Shown: piece after piece, positions 17,389 through 26,821 of the stretch
How the letters are laid out: each line of letters opens with the position of its first letter
Position numbering within the stretch: position 1 is the stretch's first letter
DNA from: Halanaerobacter jeridensis
Lineage (GTDB): Bacteria; Bacillota; Halanaerobiia; Halobacteroidales; Halobacteroidaceae
Length of the DNA: 64,000 nt
Reading direction: 5' to 3'
Assembly (NCBI RefSeq): GCF_016908315.1
Contig: NZ_JAFBDQ010000008.1
Location: forward strand, 1-64,000
Program-made: the position numbers and the translations under genes
Notes under the pieces: generated by a model
Database searches by the model: none
Seen by the model: only the letters and a program-made list of their open reading frames with translations
Told to the model about the DNA's origin: nothing

Positions 17389-17919
17389 TTATAGATTAGA
17401 AGTTTTAGAGGTGAAAAAATCTTGAATCAAAGTTATATAGTGGCAGATTATATCTTTTATTTCATTTTTCAAATTTTTATTCTCCATTGGAGTAGAAACA
17501 TCTTCTATCAGTACCTTAACAGCTTCTTCTACTTTGACTATCTTTCGCTGTTGCTCAGAAGACTTATAGACTTCTACTAACTTTTCTACTTTTTCTTTAA
17601 TCTGTTCCGTATCTTTCTTTACTTTCATCTCATCTAACTCTTTCAACTCTTGTACTAATTGATCATATGTACTTTCTAATAATGAAAAACTAAGTGGAAT
17701 ATCGTTACTTCTAATTACTAGGCGATAACTAAATAATTGGCAGATTAATATTAAAGTGTTTATTTCTTCTTCTGAACAGTCATGGTCTGCTGTAGCCAAT
17801 AAACTTTTGAGTTTGTTATTTACTTTAGCTTGGCTGATTAGCTCTAATAATTCTTGAGTTAACTCGTTACTAATCTCATTTCCATTATCTTTAAATAGAT
17901 TAGTTATAAAATCTAACAC
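17389..17919 (-). CDS. Hypothetical cytoplasmic alpha-helical protein
   Basis: I do not recognise this 176-residue protein. It has no signal peptide or membrane segment. It is acidic and helical, with a probable coiled-coil region rich in Lys and Glu (about 90-130, for example KKDTEQIKEKVEKLVEVYK). Cys residues occur near 50 and 63, in DHDCSEEEINTLILIC. GTG at 17919 is the likely start, about 8 bases after GAGGGG; another GTG lies three codons earlier. It stands alone between the terminator at 18073 and the capsule operon promoter, which overlaps the region just beyond its stop. Confidence 0.65.
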   Translation of the reverse strand: MLDFITNLFKDNGNEISNELTQELLELISQAKVNNKLKSLLATADHDCSEEEINTLILICQLFSYRLVIRSNDIPLSFSLLESTYDQLVQELKELDEMKVKKDTEQIKEKVEKLVEVYKSSEQQRKIVKVEEAVKVLIEDVSTPMENKNLKNEIKDIICHYITLIQDFFTSKTSNL

Positions 17920-18072
17920 AACTATCACCCCTCATGATATCTTATGGTTACTGATTATCCAAAAATATCTTAATCTTTAATTTTTATATTTATCATTGCT
18001 TTTTTAGTAATAATATAACTTTTTGCTACAAAAAACAAGCTTTTCATTGGAATAATTAAACTTCATTAGCAT

Positions 18073-18108
18073 AAAAAGCCGGCAAGGGAAAATCCCCACC
18101 GGCTTTTT
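18073..18108 (-). terminator. Terminator after the 1223-residue lipoprotein
   Basis: Perfect arms AAAAAGCCGG and CCGGCTTTTT with an inner GGGGATTTTCCC pairing. On the minus strand the hairpin ends in a T run. It lies 47 bases after the stop at 18156. Its symmetry could let it work in both directions. Confidence 0.9.
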
Positions 18109-18155
18109 ATACTAGATTATTCTATTATGCAGTCTAACTGCATTATCCTTTTGTG

Positions 18156-21100
18156 TTACTTAGTAACAGGATATTCTCCAACTTTAACAGGGTTTCTTAA
18201 AGTTGCATCGTCTATTACTAGAATTGAATCATTTTCATCTGGCTTAACTTTTACAGATAGTTTACTTGTATCTATTTGATCAACATCTGCATTAATTACA
18301 GAACTAAATGTAATTGTTAAAGTGCGTCTATCATTTTCTTCATCAATAATTGCTTTCATTGCTGGATAAGGTGCGGCTTCATAATAAACAACAAAGTTAT
18401 CAGCAGCACTTAGTTGACCTGCTCCGTCTCTATATTCAACAGGTTCTTTAAATGTTAATTTGATTTCATCAGTAGCTGTTAAAGTACATGTAGGTCTAGG
18501 TTGTGTATTATCTAGTAACTCTAATTCAGTTGTTAGTGGAGTCATTGTTCCACCGAAGTTATTAGATATACCTTTAATTGTGACCTCAGCACTTACACCA
18601 TCTTCTGATATAGTTCCTTCTGGTACTTCAAAGACTGCCATAGAGAATTGTTGGTCGCTTCCTTCATCTTCTTCAGAGTCAAACTCACTACCGATTTCTT
18701 GTAATCCGTATTCAATATCTGCACTATCTAGACCCAATTCTGCAAGAGTATTACCATCAATAGTATAGTTATTTGGATCTCTTAATGTAGCAGGGTCAAC
18801 GCCACCAGTAAATCTAACTAGAATTTCATTCAATTCTTCATTGTAGTTAACTAATCGCTTTGTAGTCTGTGGTACTTCATCTTCTGGATTATAATCAATG
18901 TCATCATCAGGAGTATAACCGTCAGTTCCATCAGTTCCATCAATATAATCTTTAGGAGTTATAAAATTAAATGTGAATCTTTCAGATGTATGACCATAAA
19001 ATTCACTTTCTAAGTCCTTATCTTTTTCATCTGTTACATATAAAACATCATACACGCTACTATAAGTTGAAGTATCTCTTTCATAAACTGTTGCACGTGA
19101 ATTATCTAATTTTTCTAAGGCATCAGCTACAAAGATTGGATCTTCAAATCCTACATCTTGATTAAATGTTTCTTGATAGTTATTACCTTCAAAGATTATA
19201 TCTGTTGGAGTAGCATCTATACTTCCTTCACCAACATAATCTCCATAATCTCCTGTATCATTATCATTTAGGTCAAATACATCATCTTGTGGAGCATCAG
19301 CAAAGAAACCTTTTGGTACTTTTACTGTATAAGTTGCATTATCCACTAACCGACCTTTATTATCTAATAAATCATCATATCCTGTCAGGTCTAATTTTAC
19401 TTTATAACGATTAATTCCATCTCCATCTTGATAAGCTATAAATTGAACAGATTTAGAATTTTCTGATGTATTATCAACTGTACTTTTATTAAGCAGAACA
19501 TCTTTACGAACGATTCCTTGTTCATCATCTACTTTTTTACAAGATACTGTAATAGGTAAATACATTCCACTTTCATCATTAAGTGCTACTGTCTCATTTT
19601 CAATGATCTCTTTTTCAGCAGCATTATATTTATACTTAACAGGTACTACTGGATTTTTGAAGTGAGCATTATTAGGTATATTATCTGGAACTCTATCCTT
19701 TACTTCAAAAACAATTGTTCTATCTTCTTTAGTTCCTTCAGAATTTGCTTCTTCTTCTGTATCTACTACATCACGGCCTGGATAATAACTACTATCGCTA
19801 CCAAACTCGTCATGGATTGGAGACATTACATCTTTTTTAATTACAAAGTTATCAATTAATTTATTTTCACCTTCGTGAAGATAAATATCTTCTTCTTGAG
19901 TACCATCATCATCAATATCAGCTTCTCCTACACGCCACGGATTAGCAATTGTAATATCCCGATAAATTGACTCATTGTTTCTATAACAAAGAACATCGTC
20001 TGTTGTTGTTTGTTCATCAACTGCTGGTACTTGAACATAAGAATAACCTTGTTCATTAGAAAGCGGCACATTACGCTCAATTGTACCTTCATCCTCTTCT
20101 CCACCGTCTATAATAAAGCGAGCTGTAACATTTGCTAAAGGTTGACCAGGTGTTTCATCACCTTGATAAGTTTCATCTTCACCAGTCACAAATTTAATTC
20201 GGAAGATATTATCTGCTACCTGCTTAATTTCTTTTACCATTGGAGGTAATGTATCATGATTAATTTCTGGCTGAGTTTCTCCATCATCAGGTATCTCTTC
20301 GTCATCTACTAAATTAACTGTAAATTCAACTTCCATGTCCTTTACCATAACGTTCCCGGCTAAATCTCTAATTCCAGAAACTTTTACTGTATGACTTTCT
20401 CCTATCTTATATACTGCATTTAAGTCTTGATTTGTTTTAGTCGCATATGCTGCTAAAAGATCTTTAATTTTAACAATAGCTTTAGAAGACTTTTCATAAT
20501 TATCAGCTGCACTCATGTTAAATTTCATTACATCTGCTAAAGAACTAGCTAATTCTTCGCCTTCGCTATCAAGTCCAGAGGAAGAAGCAATCTCTTCACC
20601 ATTAACCCACACTCTGATAACTTTATCTTCATCTTCTTTATATTGTAAATCATGACTATCAAATACTGGCTCATCAAATTTAAGTGCTACATTATTTCCT
20701 GCATGTTCACTAGTTGGAATAACTCTGTCTACTGCACCATCAAAATTAATTACTTTGCCTAAATTATCAGTATTATAATCACCAGTTACGAACATAGATT
20801 TACATGTAGGGTGATCTTCATCTTTAATATAAACTTCATGTACAGTTGTATCTATAGATAACTTACCATTTTTAGTAGCTACGTTTCTAACTGCTACTTC
20901 AATAGTTTCACCTTTGATTAAGAATTTATTCTCTATTTGATTACCTGCATATTGTACTTCTAAAGTTCTTTCATCGTCGTCATCAGTAGATTGATCTTTT
21001 TTATTTGTAAATCTTGCATCTTCAGGGAAATAAATATCTACTACAGTTCTACCATCTATATCATTAACTTCAGTGGTAATGATTGTAGATTGGCTCAATT

Positions 21101-21827
21101 CAGACAATCTATTACTAGCACCTAAATCAATAGCATCGATAGAATTATAAGCAGCATTTCCTTCATTGATATTGATGTAGTAATTGTCTAATTCACTAGC
21201 TGTAGCATGATCTACTATAGTATTATAAGTAACTTTTAAGTTTCTATAATCTATCAACTCTACACTTTCTACTCCTGGATCTTTATAATTTACAGTCTTA
21301 GTATAGCTTTTACCATTATATTCGAATGTTACTTCGTTTTCTCCTAGTTCTAATTCTTTCTCAAGAATAATTTCTTCTACCTCATTATCACTAGACTTTA
21401 CTTTAATAGTTGTAGAGTCAACAATTTCAACAGTTAAACCGTCATTTTCACCATCTTCATTATTATTATCGTCTGTACCTTTATTTTCATTAGCTTTAAA
21501 CTGAATATCTGTTTTATTAGCATTTACTGTATGGCTACCTTCAAAAGTATAATCATCAGTATTAACAGCTTTAATCACTTTTCCTTTTTTAACTTTAGTT
21601 AAAGCCCAGTTACCATCAGTATCAGTATTAGTCTTTGTATCTCCACCTTCTACTGTAACTGTAATTCCTGCTAATGCCTGACCATCATTGCTAACAACAG
21701 TTCCTGCAACATTAAACTTCTTTGGTCCACTATCATCATCACTACATCCTACTAGTCCTACTAAACTAACAATCAAAGTTAGTACAACTAATATTTTGCT
21801 TTGCCTCTTAGTCCAAATCGAATTCAT
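18156..21827 (-). CDS. Very large acidic surface lipoprotein with carboxypeptidase-regulatory-like domain
   Basis: A 1223-residue exported protein. A type II signal peptide ends in LVGLVGCSDDDSG, a good lipobox with lipidated Cys near 28. Next come a CarboxypepD_reg-like beta-sandwich (VAGTVVSNDGQALAGITVTVEGG, with TNTDTDGNWAL) and an Asn/Asp/Glu linker (near 115-128). The rest is a long series of beta-rich segments in the style of bacterial Ig-like or SbsA-like domains, such as KFDEPVFDSHDL, LTFKEPVEY and RDLAGNVMVKDMEVEF. It is very acidic, as in halophiles. The protein should sit on the outer membrane or S-layer. It has its own strong promoter, a structured leader of about 185 bases and its own terminator, so it is an independent, probably abundant product. 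Its molecular role is unknown. Confidence 0.85.
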   Translation of the reverse strand: MNSIWTKRQSKILVVLTLIVSLVGLVGCSDDDSGPKKFNVAGTVVSNDGQALAGITVTVEGGDTKTNTDTDGNWALTKVKKGKVIKAVNTDDYTFEGSHTVNANKTDIQFKANENKGTDDNNNEDGENDGLTVEIVDSTTIKVKSSDNEVEEIILEKELELGENEVTFEYNGKSYTKTVNYKDPGVESVELIDYRNLKVTYNTIVDHATASELDNYYININEGNAAYNSIDAIDLGASNRLSELSQSTIITTEVNDIDGRTVVDIYFPEDARFTNKKDQSTDDDDERTLEVQYAGNQIENKFLIKGETIEVAVRNVATKNGKLSIDTTVHEVYIKDEDHPTCKSMFVTGDYNTDNLGKVINFDGAVDRVIPTSEHAGNNVALKFDEPVFDSHDLQYKEDEDKVIRVWVNGEEIASSSGLDSEGEELASSLADVMKFNMSAADNYEKSSKAIVKIKDLLAAYATKTNQDLNAVYKIGESHTVKVSGIRDLAGNVMVKDMEVEFTVNLVDDEEIPDDGETQPEINHDTLPPMVKEIKQVADNIFRIKFVTGEDETYQGDETPGQPLANVTARFIIDGGEEDEGTIERNVPLSNEQGYSYVQVPAVDEQTTTDDVLCYRNNESIYRDITIANPWRVGEADIDDDGTQEEDIYLHEGENKLIDNFVIKKDVMSPIHDEFGSDSSYYPGRDVVDTEEEANSEGTKEDRTIVFEVKDRVPDNIPNNAHFKNPVVPVKYKYNAAEKEIIENETVALNDESGMYLPITVSCKKVDDEQGIVRKDVLLNKSTVDNTSENSKSVQFIAYQDGDGINRYKVKLDLTGYDDLLDNKGRLVDNATYTVKVPKGFFADAPQDDVFDLNDNDTGDYGDYVGEGSIDATPTDIIFEGNNYQETFNQDVGFEDPIFVADALEKLDNSRATVYERDTSTYSSVYDVLYVTDEKDKDLESEFYGHTSERFTFNFITPKDYIDGTDGTDGYTPDDDIDYNPEDEVPQTTKRLVNYNEELNEILVRFTGGVDPATLRDPNNYTIDGNTLAELGLDSADIEYGLQEIGSEFDSEEDEGSDQQFSMAVFEVPEGTISEDGVSAEVTIKGISNNFGGTMTPLTTELELLDNTQPRPTCTLTATDEIKLTFKEPVEYRDGAGQLSAADNFVVYYEAAPYPAMKAIIDEENDRRTLTITFSSVINADVDQIDTSKLSVKVKPDENDSILVIDDATLRNPVKVGEYPVTK

Positions 21828-21891
21828 ACTCTTATTAACCCCCTATAAGTTTTTAAAATTAATACTCTTACACAACAATTTAACTATTCTA

Positions 21892-21930
21892 AAAATTACT
21901 TAATTCTGTCCCCCTTTCTCAAGTTATTTT
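21892..21930 (-). promoter_or_regulatory. Leader hairpin with an SD-like loop
   Basis: Minus strand: AAAATAACTT and AAGTAATTTT pair except for one mismatch, around a loop with GAGAAAGGGGGACAG. The loop is about 75 bases before the lipoprotein start and cannot serve it directly. It resembles the two porin leaders but lacks an inner GC stem. Confidence 0.4.
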
Positions 21931-21936
21931 CTTTTA

Positions 21937-21982
21937 ACTTTTTAAAGCAATCCAACAATCTTACTATTTTGCTTTAAAAAGT
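21937..21982 (-). promoter_or_regulatory. Perfect 13-bp inverted repeat in the lipoprotein leader
   Basis: Minus strand ACTTTTTAAAGCA, 20 bases, then TGCTTTAAAAAGT, within the 5' untranslated region. It is followed by coding RNA, not a U run, so it is not a terminator. An mRNA-stabilising role is possible. Confidence 0.6.
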
Positions 21983-22018
21983 AATCTTTTTCCTTAAAAT
22001 GTAAATCTCTCACTAAAT

Positions 22019-22047
22019 ATAATAAGGGGTTTTGAAGAATATGTCAA
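22019..22047 (-). promoter_or_regulatory. Sigma-A promoter for the large lipoprotein
   Basis: Minus strand consensus TTGACA (22047-22042), exact 17-base spacer, TATTAT (22024-22019). The predicted leader before the ATG at 21827 is about 185 bases. Confidence 0.8.
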
Positions 22048-22120
22048 GATAAATTTGATTAAATAATTAAGCATACTCTAGCTTATCTAAGTTAATTGAT
22101 AATAATCTCGGTTTAAATAC

Positions 22121-22176
22121 AAAAAAAGAGCTCAAATCTGTTGTATTCGACAAAAATACGACAGACTTGAGCTCTT
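22121..22176 (-). terminator. Terminator after the O-antigen ligase/polymerase
   Basis: Minus strand: a long stem beginning AAGAGCTCAAGTCTGTCGTAT and closing with CAGATTTGAGCTC, then seven Ts. It lies 35 bases after the stop at 22211 and ends the core/polysaccharide transcript. Confidence 0.9.
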
Positions 22177-22210
22177 GATAACTTTCATTATTAAAAGAAT
22201 ATTTTTTTAA

Positions 22211-23389
22211 TTAGTCTCTATCATTATTAATAACTATCACCATTGAAATACCTATAATAAACCATAATAATCTACTTGAAATTCTATCTTCAAGAGTATA
22301 TTCAGTTAATCCATGACCTAAATAGCTAATAACTATTCCTAAAGTAGCAATAAAATAAATCTTAAGATTTTTATTAACAAATTTGTGATAATAAAAATAT
22401 AATTTTTTAATTATCATAAAAAATAACATAATAAATGTAACTAAACCTAAAGTCCCAGTTTCTGCTGCTAACTGTAAAAAATTATTATGAGCATGAGCAG
22501 TAGAAACCATTGGTTTACTGTAGTATTTATCTCTTGTAATTACTTCTTTAAAATTGTTTAGGCCAATACCATTAATCCAATAATCATGATAAATTTTCAC
22601 TGCACCTTCCCACAAGTTTAATCTCGTTAAATTACTTTTATTATTTTCTAAATCAAAAATGCTAATAAAACGATCAATATAAACCTCAGGTACTAAAAAA
22701 GGGGCTAAACTAAAAAATATCACTATAAATATTAAAAACCAAATTAAACTTTCTTTACTTTTCAACAAGAAAATTATTGCTAAACTCAACATCAAACTTA
22801 TCCAGGCACCTCTAGTTTGAGTAAAAATAAGTACCACTATTAATAAAACATTATTTATTCCTAATAAAACTCTATATTTATAATTCAAATTTCCCCAAAT
22901 AGTATATAAAAAAGTATAAATAATTAAAAAAGTATTTAAAGTAGCAAATTCTAATACAAAAAATACAGAGTTTACTCTTTTTATCCCAAGATTAAATTGC
23001 CATAATCCATAAAAACTGGAACCAATTAATAATACAAATAATAAACCTAATAAAAATTTAATAATTCTATTACTAGGTTTTAAATCTACTATAATATAAA
23101 AAATTAAAATCGGAATTATAAATCGCTGGAGATAATCCAAACTATTAGACAAATTTAAAGTATCAAATAATGAAAATACTAAAGCCCCCATAAATAATAA
23201 TATATATATATTATAAGGGGTATTAGGTATATTAAAATCTTTATTTCTTACTTTTTTAATAATCCATCCTAATAATGAAATACCTAAGCCAATATTCATT
23301 ACAGCCAATGAAATAATATTTCCTAATATATAAATAAAAAAACCACTTAAAATTACAAAATCAAAAAAATCATCTAATTGTTTTATCAT
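22211..23389 (-). CDS. O-antigen ligase or polymerase (Wzy_C family)
   Basis: A polytopic inner-membrane protein of about 392 residues with roughly 11-12 hydrophobic segments. The diagnostic part is the large periplasmic loop: WINGIGLNNFKEV and then STAHAHNNFLQLAAETG, the HAHNxFLQ motif of WaaL/Wzy_C proteins. QTRGAWISL before it carries the conserved Arg. The family includes both WaaL ligases and Wzy polymerases, which sequence alone does not separate. Being with heptosyltransferases and a WaaP-like kinase favours ligase. The start is ATG at 23389, with GAGGGG 5 bases upstream. It is the last gene of its transcript. Confidence 0.88.
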   Translation of the reverse strand: MIKQLDDFFDFVILSGFFIYILGNIISLAVMNIGLGISLLGWIIKKVRNKDFNIPNTPYNIYILLFMGALVFSLFDTLNLSNSLDYLQRFIIPILIFYIIVDLKPSNRIIKFLLGLLFVLLIGSSFYGLWQFNLGIKRVNSVFFVLEFATLNTFLIIYTFLYTIWGNLNYKYRVLLGINNVLLIVVLIFTQTRGAWISLMLSLAIIFLLKSKESLIWFLIFIVIFFSLAPFLVPEVYIDRFISIFDLENNKSNLTRLNLWEGAVKIYHDYWINGIGLNNFKEVITRDKYYSKPMVSTAHAHNNFLQLAAETGTLGLVTFIMLFFMIIKKLYFYYHKFVNKNLKIYFIATLGIVISYLGHGLTEYTLEDRISSRLLWFIIGISMVIVINNDRD

Positions 23390-23485
23390 TATATTACCCC
23401 TCAATTTCATATAATACTTTTATATTTTCTTACTATTAATTATTTAATGATTTCTTTAAATTTTCCTGAAAATTAAACCATATTT

Positions 23486-24622
23486 TTAAGAATTTATAAA
23501 GTCAAGTATTTTCTTACCTCTTTCATCCCATAATAATTCTTTAGCTCTTTCAACAACATTATTTGAAAATTTATTATAAACTTCTTCAGAAGAATCAAGC
23601 TTATTAATTGCATAAACTAATTGATCAATTCTATCATGCTCATAAAATAATCCACATTTGTCAGTAACTATTTCTCTTATAGTTGGTAAATCAGTACCTA
23701 TTACTGGAATACCATGCGAAAAATAATTGAATATTTTCATTGGAGAAGTTAAATAACGATTAAAAAAGCTATCAGCTAAAGGAACCATTCCAATTTTCAT
23801 CATTTTTAAATACTTTTCAACTTTTTTACGACTAACCCAACCTGTTACTTTTACTCTGTCTCTTATTCCTAAATCTTGGGCTAAAGATAAAATTTCATCA
23901 ACTCTCTTATTATTTCGCCCACCAACAATCAATAGTTTTAAATCCTCATTTTTTACTCTTGCTAAAGCATATAAAATATCACTAATTTTTTTACGCTTTT
24001 TCAACGAACCAATATATCCTAAATACTCATTTTCAAATGAATTATCAACTTTTATAACTTCTCTAATCCCTGTTCTGGCAACACAATAATTTTGCTGAGG
24101 CAAGTATTCTTTATATAAATTTCTTAAATTAATTTGATGAGTAATAATCCCATCTACTTTTGGTAAAAAAATCTTTTCAAATAATTCCTTCTTTTTTCTA
24201 TCATCTTCATCACGTCTATTCATATCTAAATAAAAATCATGTGTTTCAAAAAAAATTTTAACCCCATATATTTTTTTCAAAAAATACATATATGGCAAAA
24301 ATCCTGTTTTTCTAGTAATAACAGCATCTATTTTGTTTTTTTTAATTAATTTCCTAATTTTATTGAAGGCTTTTATATAAAATTTAGTAACCCTTCCTAT
24401 CATTGCTGAATCATCAACTAATTTAATCTTTAAATTAGATAATGGTTCGAGAAAATAATAATTTTTTAACACTTCATTAATATCCTTATCAGTGTTTTTA
24501 GAGGCAAATAGATAAATATTTTCATTAGTATTATTTGCTAAACCATGGCAAGTAAATGTACAAAAGCTACCTGCTGGACCTTCACTAGGCCACTTACTAC
24601 CATAAACATAAGCTATTTGCAA
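23486..24622 (-). CDS. Glycosyltransferase family 4
   Basis: A 378-residue GT-B enzyme. The N-terminus has YGSKWPSEGPAGSFCTFTCH. The middle has FFETHDFYLDMNRRDEDDRK and YIGSLKKRKKISDILYA. The donor site region is VKVTGWVSRKKVEKYLKMM, then VPLADSFFNRYLTSPMKIFN, where the Ser-Pro-Met-Lys form replaces the usual E-x7-E first half, as in several GT4 subfamilies. The start appears to be TTG at 24622, 8 bases after a strong GGAGG. A gap of 75 or more bases separates it from the ligase gene. Confidence 0.85.
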   Translation of the reverse strand: MQIAYVYGSKWPSEGPAGSFCTFTCHGLANNTNENIYLFASKNTDKDINEVLKNYYFLEPLSNLKIKLVDDSAMIGRVTKFYIKAFNKIRKLIKKNKIDAVITRKTGFLPYMYFLKKIYGVKIFFETHDFYLDMNRRDEDDRKKKELFEKIFLPKVDGIITHQINLRNLYKEYLPQQNYCVARTGIREVIKVDNSFENEYLGYIGSLKKRKKISDILYALARVKNEDLKLLIVGGRNNKRVDEILSLAQDLGIRDRVKVTGWVSRKKVEKYLKMMKIGMVPLADSFFNRYLTSPMKIFNYFSHGIPVIGTDLPTIREIVTDKCGLFYEHDRIDQLVYAINKLDSSEEVYNKFSNNVVERAKELLWDERGKKILDFINS

Positions 24623-24858
24623 GATATGACCTCCTTGTATAATATAATTCCAAAACTTAATTATACCCTATCTAATAATTTATTATAATTTTTTCTTTTA
24701 TTTTTTACTTTAATATTAATTGCAAGTTTAAATTAATCATTTTAAAATTACCTTCCAGTCATCCTTTCCTGCAAAAAATTTAATATATTTACCCCTATAG
24801 TTGTATCAAAATAATTCTCTTTGCAAAAAATAAAATAAAATATAACCCTTCTTAATCT

Positions 24859-25956
24859 CTAATTTATCAAATTAAAATATATTTTTTCAGTCTTATTAAC
24901 CATTGTTGCTAAACTAAATTTATTTTCAGCCCTTTGATAAGCATTATTACTTAATCTATTTCTTAAGTCTTTATCATTAATTAATTTATCAAAAGCTTTT
25001 ATCCATCCATCTTTATTATCAGATTCTACTAATAATCCACTTGACTGATCTTCAATGATTTCTGCTAATCCATCAACATTACTAGCTACTACAGCATTCT
25101 TTGCTGCCATCCCTTCTACAGCAACTAATCCAAATGCTTCACGTCTGGAAGGGACAGCTAAAATATCAAATAGATTCATTAACTGGGGTATATCTTTTCT
25201 AAATCCAGCTAAAATGACTTTTTCCTCCAAATTTAAATCTTTAATCATTGTCTGTAATTCTTGTTTATAATTATTATCATCACTAAAATCTTCTCCTACA
25301 ATTAAAAATTTAACCTTTTTTTCTTGGAATTGATTAGCTATTTTTATTAATAATTTTTGATTTTTCCTAGAACATAATGTACCTACCATACCAATTACTA
25401 ATTCATCAGTTAATGAAAATTCTTTTTTTAATTCAGTTATCTCTTGATTATAATCTTGACCAGAAAATTTGCTAATATTAATTCCATTATGTATTACTTC
25501 ATTTTTATTCACCAGAAAAGAATGAGTATTATTTAACTTCTCCTGAACTCGATTCGAAACTGCTATGAATTGATCAAAACTTCTATATAATTTTTCATGA
25601 AAAAAACTAGTTCCTAATGAAACTAGAATATGTCTTGTTGCTACAATTTTACCTTTTTGGGCTAAATATCTAGCGAAAGCAGCTATCCAATAATCTACTC
25701 CACTATGAGCATGAATTATATCTATATCCTGTTGTTTTATAACCTGGCTTAATTGATACGCAGAATATAAATCTATTGCATTTTTAAGGGGTAAAACTTC
25801 TATTTGAGTTGCACTATCCTTAAATCTAGCTGCTATATCTTCTTTAACTGCTACGGTAACACTATGGCCTTTATTTTTTAACCCATCAACTAAGTCCTTA
25901 AGATGAGCCTCACCACCAGCCCAGGTCTTAGAAGAATTAATTTGTAATATATTCAC
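24859..25956 (-). CDS. Glycosyltransferase family 4, LPS-core type
   Basis: A 365-residue GT-B enzyme. SSKTWAGGEAHLKDLVDGL near the N-terminus, IDIIHAHSGVDYW, IGMVGTLCSRKNQKLLI and ILAVPSRREAFGLVAVEG, with both Glu residues of the E-x7-E motif, are in the usual order. EIIEDQSSGLLVE follows. The start lies 4 bases after the WaaP-like kinase stop, so the pair is translationally linked and probably acts on the same LPS core. A WaaG-like role is possible but not shown. Confidence 0.88.
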   Translation of the reverse strand: MNILQINSSKTWAGGEAHLKDLVDGLKNKGHSVTVAVKEDIAARFKDSATQIEVLPLKNAIDLYSAYQLSQVIKQQDIDIIHAHSGVDYWIAAFARYLAQKGKIVATRHILVSLGTSFFHEKLYRSFDQFIAVSNRVQEKLNNTHSFLVNKNEVIHNGINISKFSGQDYNQEITELKKEFSLTDELVIGMVGTLCSRKNQKLLIKIANQFQEKKVKFLIVGEDFSDDNNYKQELQTMIKDLNLEEKVILAGFRKDIPQLMNLFDILAVPSRREAFGLVAVEGMAAKNAVVASNVDGLAEIIEDQSSGLLVESDNKDGWIKAFDKLINDKDLRNRLSNNAYQRAENKFSLATMVNKTEKIYFNLIN

Positions 25957-25960
25957 TTTA

Positions 25961-26788
25961 TCAACTCCTGAAAAATGATTTCAATTTATTCTTGAATTCC
26001 ATAAATTTAACTCTTCTTCTTCTCTGCTCCTTCATCTCATCTAAAAATTCATTATAATTATTTGGAGCATATTCCTTCATAAAAATCCTTTGTTCTTCAT
26101 TAGTAAATTTAAGTCTAGCTAAGTCCTTTATCCGTTCTTTATCATCAAGTTCACCTTTAATTCTAGCTCGGTTAAGGTCAATATAATACAATTGTGGCTC
26201 CTCTGAATTTATATCCTCTACCAAAATATTTCCTGCATGTAAGTCATTATGAATTATACCAGCATCATGCATTTTTCTGACATCCCTAGCTATATGAGGT
26301 ACCAAATTCTTAACTTTTTTACGCATAGGGTGCTGTTCATCACGAACAATATCCAATAAATTATAATCATAATCAAGGTACTTTGTAATAAAATAACTAT
26401 AAATAATTTGATTGAATTTTCCTCTTTTTTCAACTACAGCTACAGGTTCAGGAGTTTTTATATCAATTTTTTGTAGTGCCAATGCCATTCTCAAAGATCT
26501 AACAGCCTTAGAATCAAGAAAACAAAATCTTAATTTGTCATATTTTCTATTCAATTTAAATTTTTTAATTACTAAATCTGAATTAGATGAGGCAATATCA
26601 CTTTCAATATGAACTAATAAATTTCGTTCATTATATATTTTTGTTCCAGTATTTAAATAAGAATTTATATTCTCAACTATTTTTTTTAGTTTCTCTACTC
26701 CATATTTATCATTAAGCCAAAAAAAGCTGTGTTCTGATTGATTAGCCTTAATATAATTTATTTCTTGGTCAATATCTTTTTTTTTCAT
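25961..26788 (-). CDS. WaaP/KdkA-like lipopolysaccharide core kinase
   Basis: A 275-residue protein with a eukaryotic-like kinase fold. The catalytic loop is MHDAGIIHNDLHAGNILV (HNDLHxxN with Asp and Asn), and YYIDLNRARI provides the metal-binding DLN in place of DFG. KFNQIIYSYFITKYL precedes them as the hinge region. This combination is typical of Kdo and heptose kinases. In halophiles, phosphate on the core would add negative charge and cation bridging. I choose the ATG at 26788; a GTG four codons earlier overlaps AGAGGTG. It lies between a GT2 and a GT4 gene in the core cluster. Confidence 0.82.
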   Translation of the reverse strand: MKKKDIDQEINYIKANQSEHSFFWLNDKYGVEKLKKIVENINSYLNTGTKIYNERNLLVHIESDIASSNSDLVIKKFKLNRKYDKLRFCFLDSKAVRSLRMALALQKIDIKTPEPVAVVEKRGKFNQIIYSYFITKYLDYDYNLLDIVRDEQHPMRKKVKNLVPHIARDVRKMHDAGIIHNDLHAGNILVEDINSEEPQLYYIDLNRARIKGELDDKERIKDLARLKFTNEEQRIFMKEYAPNNYNEFLDEMKEQRRRRVKFMEFKNKLKSFFRS

Positions 26789-26821
26789 AATTGAGTTCAC
26801 CTCTTAACTTATAATAACCCA

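Noticed and set aside
24623-24858. Decayed gene in the gap between two GT4 genes
   Set aside because: Translation of the minus strand gives no recognisable motif and stops occur in all frames; I treat it as AT-rich spacer.
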